Shown here: piece after piece, positions 25,248 to 35,200 of the stretch
How the letters are laid out: each line of letters begins with the position of its first letter
Numbering within the stretch: the stretch's first letter is position 1
DNA from: CAYRYU01 sp964428355
GTDB lineage: Bacteria; Muiribacteriota; Ozemobacteria; Ozemobacterales; Ozemobacteraceae
DNA length: 64,000 nucleotides
Reading direction: 5' to 3'
Assembly: GCA_964428355.1 (NCBI GenBank)
Contig: CAYRYU010000005.1
Span: forward strand, 1 to 64,000
Program-made: the position numbers and the translations under genes
The notes under the pieces: generated by a model
Told to the model about the DNA's origin: nothing
Database searches by the model: none
The model's input: the letters and a program-made list of their open reading frames with translations, nothing else

Positions 25248-27845
25248 CTACTTGCGGGCTTTTCCGGGCTTTTTTGCGGGACCGGCTTTTCTGGCGGGAG
25301 CCTTCTTCGGAGCGGCCTTCTTGGGGGCAGCCTTCTTGGCCGGAACCTTCTTCGGGGCGGTCTTCTTGACGGTCTTAGCCGGAACCTTCCGGGGGGCGAC
25401 CTTCTTCGCCGGTGCCTTCTTGGCGGGGGCCTTCTTTGGAGCGACCTTCTTTGGCGTGGCCTTCTTTGCGGCCTTCACGGGGGCGGCCTTTTTCGCCGCG
25501 GGTTTCTTGGTGGCGGTCTTCTTGGTGGTTTTCTTTGTAGTTTTCATGGCAACCTTCTTTCCAGAGATTTTCTTGGTATCCGGCGTTTTCGCCGCGGCCT
25601 TTTTCGTTAAAACTTTCTTGGGAGCAGGGTTTTTCGAGTCCTTCCCGACCTCTTCATTGGCAAGAAAAGGCCTGATGACTTCCACCACCTCGGGGAAGTC
25701 GACATGGAATCTCTTCAGCGTTTCGAGGCGGGGAACCCCGTTGGAAGTCCACCCGCGTCTCTTGTAGACGGCATCCATGAGCTTCTGATACCTGTCCTCG
25801 CGCCAGCGCCGGTGGATGGCCATCTTTTCCTCGACGGATTTCCCGGAAGGATCGATTCCGATCAGGTCCTTGAGCTGCTTGTCGTATCTCTCCGCCCGGG
25901 ATTCGTATTCCTCCCGGGTAACGGGACCCACCGACCGGTAGGGAGGGACGTCGTTGATCCGAAGACCTTTCCCCATGCGGATGTTGAATACCCGTTGGAA
26001 ATTGTAGACACCCTCGGACATCTCGATGATGTCTTCCTTTTTCGTCTTCCTGCCGGTGATTCCCTCGAAGATCTCGCAGTAGTTCTGAACGTGCTCCGGA
26101 ACCTTTGCGGGTTCCGATGTCTTCGCGTTGTCTTCGGGCTCGATATCGTTCCAGGGCAGCTTGCACAGGCCGTTGAGTCCGAACCATGTCCGGAAGAGGG
26201 GGAAGTAGTGCAGGGCTTCGGCCTTGTCCTCGAAAGTGGGGATATGGTTGTTGACCATATCCATGAAAATCAGCCAGGCTTCATCATGTTGAGGGCCCTT
26301 GTTGGTAAGGGCGTAGCCGCCTTGCTGAGCCAGGGATTCCTTGGACATGTACTGCGAATACTCCAACCCCTTCACTTCCATACCGATATCGTTGAGCAAT
26401 GCGGCATTTCCCCAGCCCTTGGAAGCGAAAAAGTCTTTCATGTAGCGGACGCCCTGGCCGACGATCACGCCGAACCCCTTGCCCTCCGCCATGTGGTGGA
26501 GGAGTTCGAGTTGGGAGGGGCCGTTCCCCCATGAAAGATCGAGGCCCCCCGTCCGCTCCTTGTTCAGGATACCGCGCTGGTAGCACTCCATAGCGAATGC
26601 GGTCGAGGTTCCGAAGGAAATCGTATCGACGCCGTAGGTGTCGCAGTAGAAGTTGCACTCGAGAAGCCACTCCGGTTTGAAGATTCCGCAGTTTGCGCCA
26701 ACCCCCGCGGCGGTCTCGTATTCGGGACCGTCGACCGTCACGACGTGCCCCTTGTACGGCCCGGTCATGACCACGTGGCCGTCCGCACCCTTCGAACATG
26801 CCATGGAGCAACCGTACCAGCATCCGTCGGGGATTCCCTGGGTGAAACGTTTGTCCCAGATGTGGGAGGCGATCTGCGGGGTTTCGGGGTGTTTGCCGAA
26901 CTGGAAATTCTTCACCGGAAGAAGGTCGTAGGCATCCATGATCTCGACGAGGTGGGCGGTCCCCTGGCGCCTCATGTGGCACTGGTTGTCGTCGAAATTG
27001 TGGATTTCCTTGTGGAGCCTGATCCCGGCTTTCGCGAGCTTTTCCATGTCGGCGGGCCGATTCATGTCGCCCTTGATAGTGGGCCCCCTGACGACGATCG
27101 CCTTGATCTTCTTGTCGCGAAAAACCTTCCCGATGCCCCCGCGTCCCGCCTGCTTCAGGCGCGCGGCCTGGCGGCGGACATCGTACCAGGAGAAGTTCAG
27201 GCAGCCGATGAGGGCATGGTCGGAACCGCGACCTGCAGAAACGACCGAGATGTTCCGCCGGTCGGTCTCGTTCTCGGCATACATGTGGGTGAACAGTTCA
27301 GCCGCGATATGGCTGTCAGGGCACTCCAGCGGGGCTTCCTCGATGAACACCTTCCCCTTCGGGCCGTCGATAACGATGATGACATCCTTGTCGGCTTTCC
27401 CCTGGATCTCCAGAGCGTCGAAACCGCTTGCCTTCATCAGGGGGCCGAAGTATCCGCCGACGTTGCTGTCGATGGGTATTCCCGTCAGGGGGGAGAGGGA
27501 AACCACAAGGGACTTTCCGGACCCGGGATACTGGGTGTTTCCGCCCAGGGGACCGGGGCTGATGATGATCTCGTTTTCCGGATCGTTCCATTTCGTAGTG
27601 GACTTTATCGCGTTCCACAGATACCAAAGACCGAAACCGCGGCCGCCGATGAAGACATCCTTCATCTTTTGCGTGACGGGTTTCTCCTCGATCTTCAGGG
27701 TCGAAAGGTTCACGTAGAGAGTCCGGTTGTTGTAACCGCGCTCCGGAAGGCCTGGTTTGAAGGCCACCTCGAGGATCCTCCGGTGGGCATTCCGCTGGTT
27801 TTCAACGTCGGATGTGTAGTTGGTGCGTTTCGTATAGTCGTACAT
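25248..27845 (-). CDS. aldehyde:ferredoxin oxidoreductase family protein with Lys/Ala/Pro-rich C-terminal tail
   Basis: Encodes 865 residues. The AOR core (about 35-730) contains VFIGGRGFGLWYLW, SPGPLGGNTQYPGSGKSLVVSLSPLTG (pterin-binding N-domain), and QAGRGGIGKVFRDKKIKAI. Cluster cysteines are C342, C346 and C350 (GCWYGCSMAC) plus C561 (LNGLCKLPW). The first three are spaced CX3CX3C, not the CX2CX3C I know from Pyrococcus AOR. The enzyme would carry a tungsto-bispterin and one [4Fe-4S] cluster and oxidise aldehydes, or reduce acids, with ferredoxin. From about residue 735 to the end (25248-25643) the sequence is almost only Lys, Ala, Pro, Thr and Val in AAPKKAP-like repeats, as in histone H1-like proteins. 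GGAGA precedes the ATG. The upstream ferredoxin gene is 21 bp away. Confidence 0.92.
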   Translation of the reverse strand: MYDYTKRTNYTSDVENQRNAHRRILEVAFKPGLPERGYNNRTLYVNLSTLKIEEKPVTQKMKDVFIGGRGFGLWYLWNAIKSTTKWNDPENEIIISPGPLGGNTQYPGSGKSLVVSLSPLTGIPIDSNVGGYFGPLMKASGFDALEIQGKADKDVIIVIDGPKGKVFIEEAPLECPDSHIAAELFTHMYAENETDRRNISVVSAGRGSDHALIGCLNFSWYDVRRQAARLKQAGRGGIGKVFRDKKIKAIVVRGPTIKGDMNRPADMEKLAKAGIRLHKEIHNFDDNQCHMRRQGTAHLVEIMDAYDLLPVKNFQFGKHPETPQIASHIWDKRFTQGIPDGCWYGCSMACSKGADGHVVMTGPYKGHVVTVDGPEYETAAGVGANCGIFKPEWLLECNFYCDTYGVDTISFGTSTAFAMECYQRGILNKERTGGLDLSWGNGPSQLELLHHMAEGKGFGVIVGQGVRYMKDFFASKGWGNAALLNDIGMEVKGLEYSQYMSKESLAQQGGYALTNKGPQHDEAWLIFMDMVNNHIPTFEDKAEALHYFPLFRTWFGLNGLCKLPWNDIEPEDNAKTSEPAKVPEHVQNYCEIFEGITGRKTKKEDIIEMSEGVYNFQRVFNIRMGKGLRINDVPPYRSVGPVTREEYESRAERYDKQLKDLIGIDPSGKSVEEKMAIHRRWREDRYQKLMDAVYKRRGWTSNGVPRLETLKRFHVDFPEVVEVIRPFLANEEVGKDSKNPAPKKVLTKKAAAKTPDTKKISGKKVAMKTTKKTTKKTATKKPAAKKAAPVKAAKKATPKKVAPKKAPAKKAPAKKVAPRKVPAKTVKKTAPKKVPAKKAAPKKAAPKKAPARKAGPAKKPGKARK

Positions 27846-27866
27846 GCGCGTTCTCCTTTCCTTGGC

Positions 27867-28271
27867 TCAGCTGGGAAGATTCGCGTGATCGGTTTCCAGC
27901 ATGCCGAGCGCACCCTTGGGACATGCCTTCACGCAGGCTCCGCAGGAAACGCACTTGAAGGGTTCCTTCTGGCCGGGAGCTCGGCGCATCGCCTGGGTGG
28001 GGCAGAAGCCCACACACATGAAACATCCGACGCAGAGGTCCTTCTTGAGCATGACGGTTCCCAATGAGTTCCGGTAAAGTGCCTTCACCGGGCAAATGGA
28101 GATACAGACCCCGCATTGGTTGCATACGTTTATCTCGTGGCTCTTCCCGACCTTCTTGATCTGGATGGCCGAGAATTCGGGCTTCTCCACCTTGAAAAAA
28201 GTCCGGGAACAAGCTTTTTCACAGGCGCGAACGCCCTCACACCTGGAGGGCTCCGGATTCAGAAACTTCAT
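27867..28271 (-). CDS. four-[4Fe-4S] polyferredoxin, electron partner of the aldehyde oxidoreductase
   Basis: Encodes 134 residues with four cysteine clusters: CEGVRACEKAC near the start, CNQCGVCISICP, CVGCFMCVGFCP and CVSCGACVKACP. This is the HycB/AorA type arrangement of iron-sulfur electron-transfer subunits. It probably takes electrons from the oxidoreductase encoded 21 bp downstream. AGGAG lies upstream of the ATG. It is the first gene of the leftward operon that continues through oxidoreductase, E1-like enzyme and carrier protein. No redox partner such as a flavoprotein subunit is encoded next to it. Confidence 0.93.
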   Translation of the reverse strand: MKFLNPEPSRCEGVRACEKACSRTFFKVEKPEFSAIQIKKVGKSHEINVCNQCGVCISICPVKALYRNSLGTVMLKKDLCVGCFMCVGFCPTQAMRRAPGQKEPFKCVSCGACVKACPKGALGMLETDHANLPS

Positions 28272-28374
28272 CTCTGGCTCCTTGGTTGAGTTGGAAGGGG
28301 AATACCCCGGGTCCGATATCGCTATTCTGCCTGACCGATGCGATCAAGTCAAGCATTGTTAAGCGGGCAACCAT

Positions 28375-28722
28375 GTGGTAAATCTGTTCCTGAAGCAGAT
28401 GAAAACCCCCATCGTTCCAATTTTTCTCCTCGCGGGAGCGGTGGAGCTCCTCACGGTCGGAGCCCGTTTCGGGCTTGGACTGGAGTCCACCCGTGACACC
28501 GCCTCGACGGTTGGCCCGTTCACTTTCGGGATCAGGGTGCATCATGGTTACGTCGGATTGCTGGCGGTCCTGCTTTCGGCCTGGGTGGCATCCCGACCTT
28601 CGACGGCAAACTGGCTCAGGATCATCGGATGGGCGTTGATCGTTTCCGATCTTGCACACCATTTCGTTGTTCTCCGTTTCATAACCGGTTCACACCAGTT
28701 CGATCTCTTCTACCCCGAATAA
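28375..28722 (+). CDS. small membrane protein of unknown function
   Basis: Encodes up to 115 residues from GTG 28375; a later ATG at 28399 is also possible, and neither has a good ribosome site. Three hydrophobic stretches are visible (about 10-30, 55-70 and 83-105). A RVHHGYVG motif precedes the second, and DLAHHFVVLRF lies in the third, so paired histidines may bind metal or heme; this is speculative. It ends 11 bp before the first helicase-nuclease gene and may be co-transcribed with it. I do not recognise the family. Confidence 0.6.
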   Translation: MVNLFLKQMKTPIVPIFLLAGAVELLTVGARFGLGLESTRDTASTVGPFTFGIRVHHGYVGLLAVLLSAWVASRPSTANWLRIIGWALIVSDLAHHFVVLRFITGSHQFDLFYPE

Positions 28723-28733
28723 GGACTTTGAGA

Positions 28734-30266
28734 ATGGGACTACCCGAGGACCTTGCAAGACTGAATTCGCAACAACGTGACGTGATCGACCGATTCAAGG
28801 GGCCCGGGCTTGTCGTCGCGGGCCCCGGAACCGGAAAGACGAGAACGATCGCAGTCCTGATCGGCCGGCTCCTCGAACGGGGGGCCAGGATGAAGGAGAT
28901 CCTTGCCCTGTCGTTCTCCGAAAAAGCCGCACGGGAGCTCAGAGACAGGATCTTCGGTTACTTCCCCCGAAGCTTCGACGAATGCTGGATTTCCACCTTC
29001 CACTCCTTCTGCGCCCGGATCCTGCGGGAACAGTTCCATCTTGTCGGGGTCCATCCCGAGTTCAAGCTCCTGACGGGGTTCAAGGAAGCCCTCCTCATGA
29101 CAGGGATCTGCCGGCGCCAGAATCCGGAGTCATTTCCCGCTTTCGGGAAAGTCCTGGCCAAACGCGGCTTTCAGCTCGAGGTCCTGACCTTCATCGCCCT
29201 GATGAAGTCGAACCTGGTCACCGTGGACCAGCTCGAGAGGATCTGTTCCGGTGACAACGAGCTCGGGGAGCGCCCGGTCGCGAGGCTCCGGGAGCTGACC
29301 AACCTGTTTTCCCGCTACGAAGCGGAACGGCAGCGCCTGGGATATCTCGATTTCCGCGACCTTATCGGCTTGACGATCGAGGTCCTGCGAATCCCCGAAG
29401 CCGCGGAACACTACCGGAAAAAGTTCTCGGCGGTCCTGGTGGACGAGTTTCAGGATACGGATCCCGCCCAGTTCCTTCTATTGACCTTGCTGAAGGGCGG
29501 GGAAAAGCGTCCAAAACTTGCCGTGATCGGCGATCCCAGACAGAGCATCTACCGGTTTCGCGGAGCTTCCCCCGAAATCATGGGAAGGACCGGTTCCTTC
29601 CAGAAGGTTTTCAAACCACGCATTTTCCCTCTGCAGGAAAACTATCGAAGCGCCAGCATCATACTCGAAGCGGCGGGGCGCCTGGCTTGGCAGGAAAAGA
29701 TGATTTCTTCCGTTTCCAGGGGGTCGGAAGGGACTCCGGCAGAGGATCGAGACGAGAACAGGCTCATTCCCAGGTCCGGGCTGCAGGGCTTCGTTGAAGC
29801 CTTCTCAACACGTGACGACCTGGACGAGGCATCCCTGATCGCGAGAAGGATCGCTTCGCTTCTTATCCATGGCTCCGAAGCGGGGCGCAGGTTCAATCCC
29901 CGGGAGGTGGCGGTTCTCGTCCGTAACAACTACCAGATCGATCTCATAGCGGAAGCCCTTCGGGCCAGGGGAATCCCATTCGAGATCGCCGGAGACATGA
30001 AGTTCTTCCAGTCGGAGGAGGTCACGGTACTTTCCTCTCTGCTGAAATTGTCCGCATCCGAGGAAAGGATTCGCGACGAATGTCTGAGGCGGGTTTTCGT
30101 CTCTCCCATCTTCGGCCTGGACCCCGTCTGGGCGCAGGGTGTCCTCGCCAAGAACAGGGAACCGGGAAGGTTGAAGCGTTTCCTCGAAACCTTCGAAACC
30201 CTTGCCTCCGAGGATCCAGGAGATCCCGGGGATCCGGGGGTTTCGGGGGACGGCCCCAGGGGAGCG
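28734..30266 (+). CDS. UvrD-type helicase fused to PD-(D/E)XK nuclease, 5' part (interrupted by scaffold gap)
   Basis: This is the N-terminal part of a gene of about 1104 codons once the gap and 55-bp duplication are removed (28734-32203). The ATG follows AAGGA by eight bases. Superfamily 1A helicase motifs are in order: GPGTGKT (30-36), STFHSFCARIL, VLVDEFQDTDPAQF (Walker B), GDPRQSIYRFRGA (III) and LQENYRS (IV). This 3'-5' translocase would unwind DNA ends. The part ends in a DPGDPGDPGVSGDGP low-complexity stretch exactly where assembly broke. A very similar second helicase-nuclease gene follows, so the two probably form a heterodimeric AdnAB/AddAB-like end-processing enzyme for recombination. 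Confidence 0.92.
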
Positions 30267-30421
30267 NNNNNNNNNNNNNNNNNNNNNNNNNNNNNNNNNN
30301 NNNNNNNNNNNNNNNNNNNNNNNNNNNNNNNNNNNNNNNNNNNNNNNNNNNNNNNNNNNNNNNNNNGGATCCAGGAGATCCCGGGGATCCGGGGGTTTCG
30401 GGGGACGGCCCCAGGGGAGCG
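30212..30421. other. scaffold gap (100 N) flanked by identical 55-bp sequences
   Basis: Positions 30267-30366 are N. Bases 30212-30266 and 30367-30421 are identical over 55 bp, the same length as at the other gap. The duplicated unit contains three GATCC repeats, which could have caused the assembly break. Removing 155 bases restores the helicase-nuclease frame. Confidence 0.93.
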
Positions 30422-32203
30422 GTGAAACGGGCTCAGGCTTTTGCCCAGACCGCCCTTTTGCTCGAGAACAGCGGAAAGCAGCCCTTGATGGGTATTCTCG
30501 CAAGGCTCATGTTGATTCTCAGGGATTCGGTGGCTGACCCGGCCTCCCCGCCCGCCCGCAACATCTTCCATTTCCGGAACATGGTCGCGGATTTCGCGGA
30601 TGTATTCGAACGCCAGTCCGGACGACCACCGGAGGTCGACGATCTCCTGTCCGACTTCGACGGTCTTCTCAATTACTTCGCTTCGACCATCGAAGAGGAG
30701 GAACCCCGGACGAGAACGGGAGTAACCCTGATGACCGTTCACCAGGCCAAGGGGCTGGAGTTCCCCGTCACGGTCGTGTGCGGTCTGTGTGAAGGGCAGT
30801 TCCCGGTCCGGTTGCGCGAGAACCTCCTCCTTGGAACCGCCGGAATCGAGGGGTTGAAAGCCATTCTCGATGCCGGTGACCGCCCGATCCCATTCTTCAA
30901 CCCCTACCCTGCCGATTTCGAATCCCATCTCGAGGAGGAGCGGAGGCTTTTCTTCGTCGCCATGACACGGGCCAGGGAAGGACTGATCCTGACTTCCCCG
31001 CGAAAACTGGGAAGCGACCCGGTTCTTCCCTCCCCCTTCCTCGCCGAGATCGGAGTCCGGTTGGAACATGACTGGCATGAGTCCCGGTCGCTCGGCCTAC
31101 GGGAGATCCGGGTCAAGATAGCCCGATTGTCGGCTTCGGAGCGGAAGGAGGTCCGTCCTGCCCTCGAGGAGCTCGAAAAGGACCTCACCCCCGAGGAGCG
31201 AATCCGTCCCCCTGACCCAGAAACGATTCTTCCGAGACAATCCTCGAAAGTAACCGTTCCAGCGAGTTTCCGATTCTCGTCGGAAGCGCTTAAGGACTAC
31301 CTCGACTGCCCCAGACGCTTCTTCTTCCTCCGGATTCTCGGAATCCGTGACCCCCGCGAATCCGAAGACCCCGCCCTCCTCTTCGGGAATGCCGTTCACG
31401 GGGCGCTTCAGGCACTCCACGATCCGTCTTCCTCTCCCTGGGAGCGGGGGAAGCACCCCTCCGACGAGGACCTCGACCGCCTATGGGAGGTGCAGGAGGA
31501 TTCTCTCCTCTCGACATTGGGGTTCCTTGCCCGGGCAGAGCGGACGCACAAGGCACGGGAGGGGTTGAAGCGCTATAGGGATGCAGTCTTCGGACTGAAC
31601 CAGATCCCCCCCAGGGGAACGATTTCGACGGAGAACCGGTTAGAGTTCGCTTTCTGTGGGTTCCCCTGTGTCGCCAGATTCGACCGCCTGGTTAGGACCC
31701 CCGATGGGTTGATGATCATCGATTACAAGACTACGACCTCATCGACAAAGAGCAGCGCGGCCCTCGCGGAAGAGGCTTTTCCGGAGGAAGGCCCCATCCG
31801 GAGTGTCCAGCTTCCCTTCTATTACCTGGCGGCAAGGGAGAGACATCCCGGCGAACCTGTCTGCACCCTCCTTCTGTTCGTCATGAGCGAGGCCTACAAG
31901 AAGGCTGGGCGGGGATTCCAGCCAGGATTCATACGCGGGGCGGCACTGAACTTTGGAATCGGGCCGGAATGGGGGAAAGACATTTCCCCCGGCTCCATCA
32001 GGGTTTTCGAAAACCGGGTCGAAGAGATCATGCGGAAAATCACGAACGATCCGGTGTTCGACTGTTTCCCTTCGCCCGATCCCCAGTCCAACTCCTGCCG
32101 GAATCCACAGCGACCTTGCCGATTCAGGCCCTTCTGCCAGGAGCGGCTCGAGGAACTCAGAATTGGGGAAGAGGTCCCCGGGGAGGTTGCGGCCGATGGC
32201 TGA
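30367..32203 (+). CDS. UvrD-type helicase fused to PD-(D/E)XK nuclease, 3' part
   Basis: This continues the first helicase-nuclease gene. It holds helicase motifs V (LMTVHQAKGLEFPVTVV) and VI (LFFVAMTRAREGL), then a RecB/Cas4-like nuclease module: SEALKDYLDCPRRFFF (first cluster Cys), FGNAVHGAL (His), ARFDRL, MIIDYKTTT (catalytic Asp and Lys) and SVQLPFYYLAA (QxxxY). The end carries CRNPQRPCRFRPFC, the three remaining cysteines of an Fe-S staple. The spacing there is CX6CX5C, against CX2CX5C in the partner gene. All catalytic residues look intact, so both helicase and nuclease should be active. It overlaps the next gene by eight bases. Confidence 0.92.
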
Positions 32204-35200
32204 GCGACGATCGAAAACCCCTTCGTCCGGCGATGTGAGCGGGAAACGGGCCCCCAAGGAGGATCTTCGCCCGGATGGATTAGCCGAAACCGGCGATTCC
32301 CTCAGGGAGTTGACTCCGGAGCAACGGGATGCCGTCAACTCACCCCCCGAAGGGATTCTCAAAATTACGGCGGGCGCGGGTTCCGGGAAAACCGAGGTCC
32401 TTACCCTCCGGATCATGCAGCTTCTGAAAGCGGGAATCAGGCCCGAGGAGCTGGTAGCCATCACCTACACCCGGAATGCCGCAGCCGAGATGAAGGACAG
32501 GCTACTCGGGCGCCGGGGAATCGATCCCCGGAAACTCCGTGATATGACGGTTTCGACCTTCCATTCCTTCCTCTCCGACTTCCTTCACCGGGACCCCTTC
32601 GGGGCGGGCCTCGACAGGAACGAGAACGTCCTTGCCGACAACGACCGGAGGCTCCTCCTCAGGGACACCGTGAACCGCATGGAGGATCTCTTCGGAGCGG
32701 AACTCGCGGACCCGGAAAAGGGATTCGGCCCGCTCCTCGCTGGTTCCCTTCTGGAGGAGTTTCCGGCATCGCTTTCCAGGATCCGGAGGTTCCTCCACAC
32801 CCCCGCCTCGTTTTCCACGGCCGCAAGGGATGCCTGTTCCCGGCGTGGTCATTCCCAGACAAGGCTGGAATCGAAAGTTTTCGACAACCTGACCAGGTTT
32901 TTCTGGCTGTATCTCCAGACCCTGGAGGCTGGCGGATTCATCGATTTCGACGAGATCTTGATCAGGGGCAGGGCCCTCGTCGAGGATCTCGGGGAAAGCG
33001 GGGGGTTTCCGAGGCAAAGGGTCTTCCTGGTGGACGAGTTCCAGGACAACAATCCCGAGCAGTTGAGGATCATCAGCAGCTTTTTCAAGGGAGAGAACGG
33101 CCACCTAACGGTCGTCGGCGACGAGAGGCAGAGCATCTACCGATTCCAGGGCGCGGACGTCAATACCATAAGGAATCTTGTTTGTACAAGAGAAATTTGT
33201 CTCACCCGCAACTTCAGGTCCTATTCCCAGATCCTTCAGCTTGCAGAAGGGTATTCCAACCTCCTTCACCGTGGCAGGGAACCCATGGACTCCTCCCGCC
33301 ACACTCTCGAGGCCGACAAGGGCTCTTCCCCCAGGCCCGACCCGATCCGGATTTTTCTTTCCGGCCCGGGTAACCCCTCTGAGGAAGCGGTAAACCTCGT
33401 CTCGATGATTTCCGGACTGGTCTCGGGGGGATTGACCCTGGGTTTGCGGAAAAGGCCAATCGGTTATGGCGACATTGCCGTGATAGTCGGCTCCATCAGG
33501 AATCTTCCACGATCCTTCGAGGACGCCTTTCTCGCCAGGGAGATCCCTTATATCATGTCCGGCGGTTTCGGATTCTATGATCGTTCGGAGATCCATGAGA
33601 TCCTGGCCTGGCTGCGCCTCCTTTCGAATCCTGGCGAGGATTTCTCACTCCTGGCGATCCTTGCCGGCCCCGTTTTCCGTCTCAATGATTCCGAGCTTTC
33701 GGAGTTCGCGGAGCGCCTTCGGTCCAGTCGAAGGCTCGCAAGGACGGCTGATCGGGAAACGGGAACTCTTCCCGGCCTCCTCGAGTTGTTGTTCTCCATG
33801 GCGGAGGAGGATATTTCGGAAGCCGGAAGGGTCTTCCGGCGCCTCTTCTCCCATCTTCAGAAACGGAGCAGATCGGTTGGAATCCTCGAGCTGGTTTACG
33901 CGATCCTGGACAAAGGGGGGTTCCATGAGCGGGCGGGTAGGGAAAAAAGCGAGCTGAAGCGGCGACGTATCGAGAACAATCTCTCCAAGTTTCTCGGTAT
34001 CGTCCGCAGCTTCGAACGGAACGGGGTGTTCACCACTCTTCGGGACTTTTTGGCACACGTCGACAGGGTCCTCGAAAGCGACATAGAGGAGGAAGAAGCC
34101 GGGCTCGGCCTCGAGGCCACGGGGGTGGTCAAGATCATGACCATCCACAAAGCCAAGGGTCTTGAATTCCCTGTCGTATTCATGCCCGATCTGAAGGCGA
34201 GGCCGTTCAGGCGGCGGGGCAAGCTCCATTTTTCCCGCGAGTCGGGTCTCGTGGTTCTGACGGGTGATGAGAACCAGGGCGATTCACCGAGTGCCGGAGC
34301 ATTCTTCGAGGAAGAGAAGAGGCTTCACGCCGAGGAGGAAGCCAGAAAGCTGTATGTGGCAATGACGAGGGCGGAGGAGTTGCTGGTTATCTCAGGTCGT
34401 GAAGACCATTCACGGAAACCGGACCAGCCTCTCTGTCAACTCAGGAACCTCGTCCTGGAGTTGGGCCTGGGAACAACCGGCCCCTGGTCCGAGTCGGGGA
34501 AGGTCCTCTCGGCCTGGCTGGAAGCAGGCTCGGCCCCGAAACCTGCTCCCATCCCGGTGATTGGCCATGAATCGGGAACCGCGGATGTCCTGGCGGATAT
34601 ATCCGCTTACCGGGCTTTCCTCGAAAGGCCATCCCCGAAAATCCCGGAATCGGAGACATCGATCGAAACCTTCTCCCTCCAGGATCTGACGACCTTCTCG
34701 AATTGCGGGCGAAAGTTCTTCTTCATCCGGAATCACATCTCCCCCCTCGTGGATTCCGCGGAAAACCAGGCCACCAAGGCAGGAACCATCATTCACGGGT
34801 GCCTCAGGTTGTTCCATTCGCGATCGGTCAAAGGTTCGTCAAAAGGAGATTTCAGGCGGCGGATGGACGAGGTCCGAACAAAGCTTCTTTCCCTCTACGG
34901 GGTCGAAAAAGCCGTTCAGACCCGTGTCAACTCCGTCCTCGCCAGATACCTCGTAAGCGACCTGGCGGCCCATGATCCCTGGCTTCTGGAAGCCGAACTG
35001 AACCTGCGGATCGAGTCCCCCTCCGGACCCTTCCTGGTCAGGGGTTTCGCCGACCGCGTCGACCGGGAGGGTTCGGAGATCCGTATCATCGATTACAAGA
35101 CCCACCCGTTCCACCCCGCACTCCACTCATCCTACGCTTTGCAGATGGCGCTCTACCTTGCCGGGGCGCAACGCGGGATCCTGGGCGATTCCGGAGCGCT

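Noticed and set aside
25035..25767. Plus-strand Gly/Leu- and Phe/Ala-rich frames resembling low-complexity membrane proteins
   Set aside because: They are the reverse complement of the AAG/GCC-rich histone-like tail of the AOR gene.
30212..30421. 55-bp direct repeats as possible recombination or attachment sites
   Set aside because: Identical length at both scaffold gaps and position flush against the N-runs show an assembly origin.
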